Shown here piece after piece: positions 63,740 through 64,000 of a stretch of DNA of 64,000 nucleotides. Made by a program: the position numbers and the translations under genes. The stretch is from Loxodes magnus (taxonomy: Eukaryota; Ciliophora; Karyorelictea; Loxodida; Loxodidae). The stretch is taken from contig CAMPDV010000013.1 of assembly GCA_946699065.1 (NCBI GenBank), positions 1,674,001 to 1,738,000 on the forward strand. The letters run 5' to 3'. Within the stretch, counting starts at the first letter, position 1; the number at the start of each line of letters is the position of its first letter. The notes beneath the pieces are model-generated. The model saw only the letters and a program-made list of their open reading frames with translations. It had not been told where the DNA came from and searched no databases.

Positions 63740-64000
63740 TAAATAAATAGAAAGGAGTAATCCTCCATCTGACATTGACTTAAGATCTGGTACCAGGAAA
63801 TACTCATAGGCGAAGAACCCAACAAGAATCTAGAAGGAGCCAAAAGAGAAGAAAAAGACTAAAGAGGTATCAAGTATCGTTATTGATGAAAGATACCAGA
63901 TACTAAGGTTTCTTAGAGAGCATTCCGATCCCTCTATATAGAAGACGAGACTCACAAAGGATGCTAGCACTGTGGAAGATTTCAGAAATGAATTTTTTTA
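63740..64000 (+). other. G+C-rich block, family 2 (copy b), cut by window end
   Basis: Partner of 60,200-60,465 with the same order of short matches (GTAATCCTCCA, AGGAGCCAA, TGATGAAAGATA, AGATACTAAGG, GAGACTCAC). It may continue beyond the window. Confidence 0.5.

Noticed and set aside
1-64000. CRISPR arrays, tRNA or rRNA genes, telomere repeats and Tetrahymena-type chromosome breakage sites
   Set aside because: Looked for by eye on both strands and none seen.
63740-64000. Possible hammerhead ribozyme core around TGATGAAAGAT in the family 2 G+C-rich blocks
   Set aside because: The required CTGATGA and GAAA core with three helices does not line up in either copy.

Overview
The window is ciliate nuclear DNA. 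It is roughly 78-80% A+T by eye, with no operons, tRNA or rRNA genes. Genes only become readable when TAA and TAG are read as Gln. Several also need TGA read as Trp: a two-copy beta-helix membrane protein, an RNA ligase, a WD40/ion-channel protein and two reverse transcriptases carry TGA where the family has Trp, including the Trp of a GYWR motif, two WD40 Trp positions, and sites where a close paralogue has TGG. TGA also appears to end genes. UAR = Gln with UGA = Trp or stop is the code known from karyorelictean ciliates such as Loxodes (NCBI table 27) and is close to Condylostoma (table 28). The species assignment is an inference. A Tetrahymena-like germline region with heavily decayed genes is the main alternative.

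Layout. 1.6-2.7 kb: an Rnl2-family RNA ligase (minus). About 4.4-19.35 kb and 24.7-40.7 kb: two direct copies of a segmental duplication. Each carries a 2.1-kilocodon beta-helix/multi-membrane-span gene (minus) whose 6.8-kb core is almost identical between copies, while the flanks are homologous but strongly diverged. Each copy also has a decayed coding block (plus). Copy I alone has a gag-like retroelement at 17.7 kb, and copy II alone has a reverse-transcriptase element at 25.9-28.6 kb. 19.75-24.4 kb separates the copies and holds minus-strand coding-like sequence that I cannot identify.

41.5-48.1 kb is a nest of small gag-like (coiled coil plus zinc knuckle) retroelements around a broken TKL kinase/pentapeptide/WD40 gene. 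48.1-51.1 kb is extremely A+T-rich and ends in a tandem array of about ten units of ~112 bp. 53.9-56.2 kb is a WD40-ion channel gene (minus), truncated at its 5' end where a reverse-transcriptase element (plus, 56.2-58.9 kb) begins. That element is followed at once by another gag-like ORF in the same frame. 59.9-64.0 kb is A+T-rich DNA with unusual G+C-richer blocks of 250-400 bp. These blocks recur at 19.4 and perhaps 41.6 kb and look like dispersed structured-RNA or non-autonomous elements.

The most interesting points are the use of all three standard stop codons as sense codons, the homogenised gene pair inside an otherwise diverged duplication, the stand-alone gag-like element family with hairpin 3' ends, and the G+C-rich blocks ending in a conserved hairpin.
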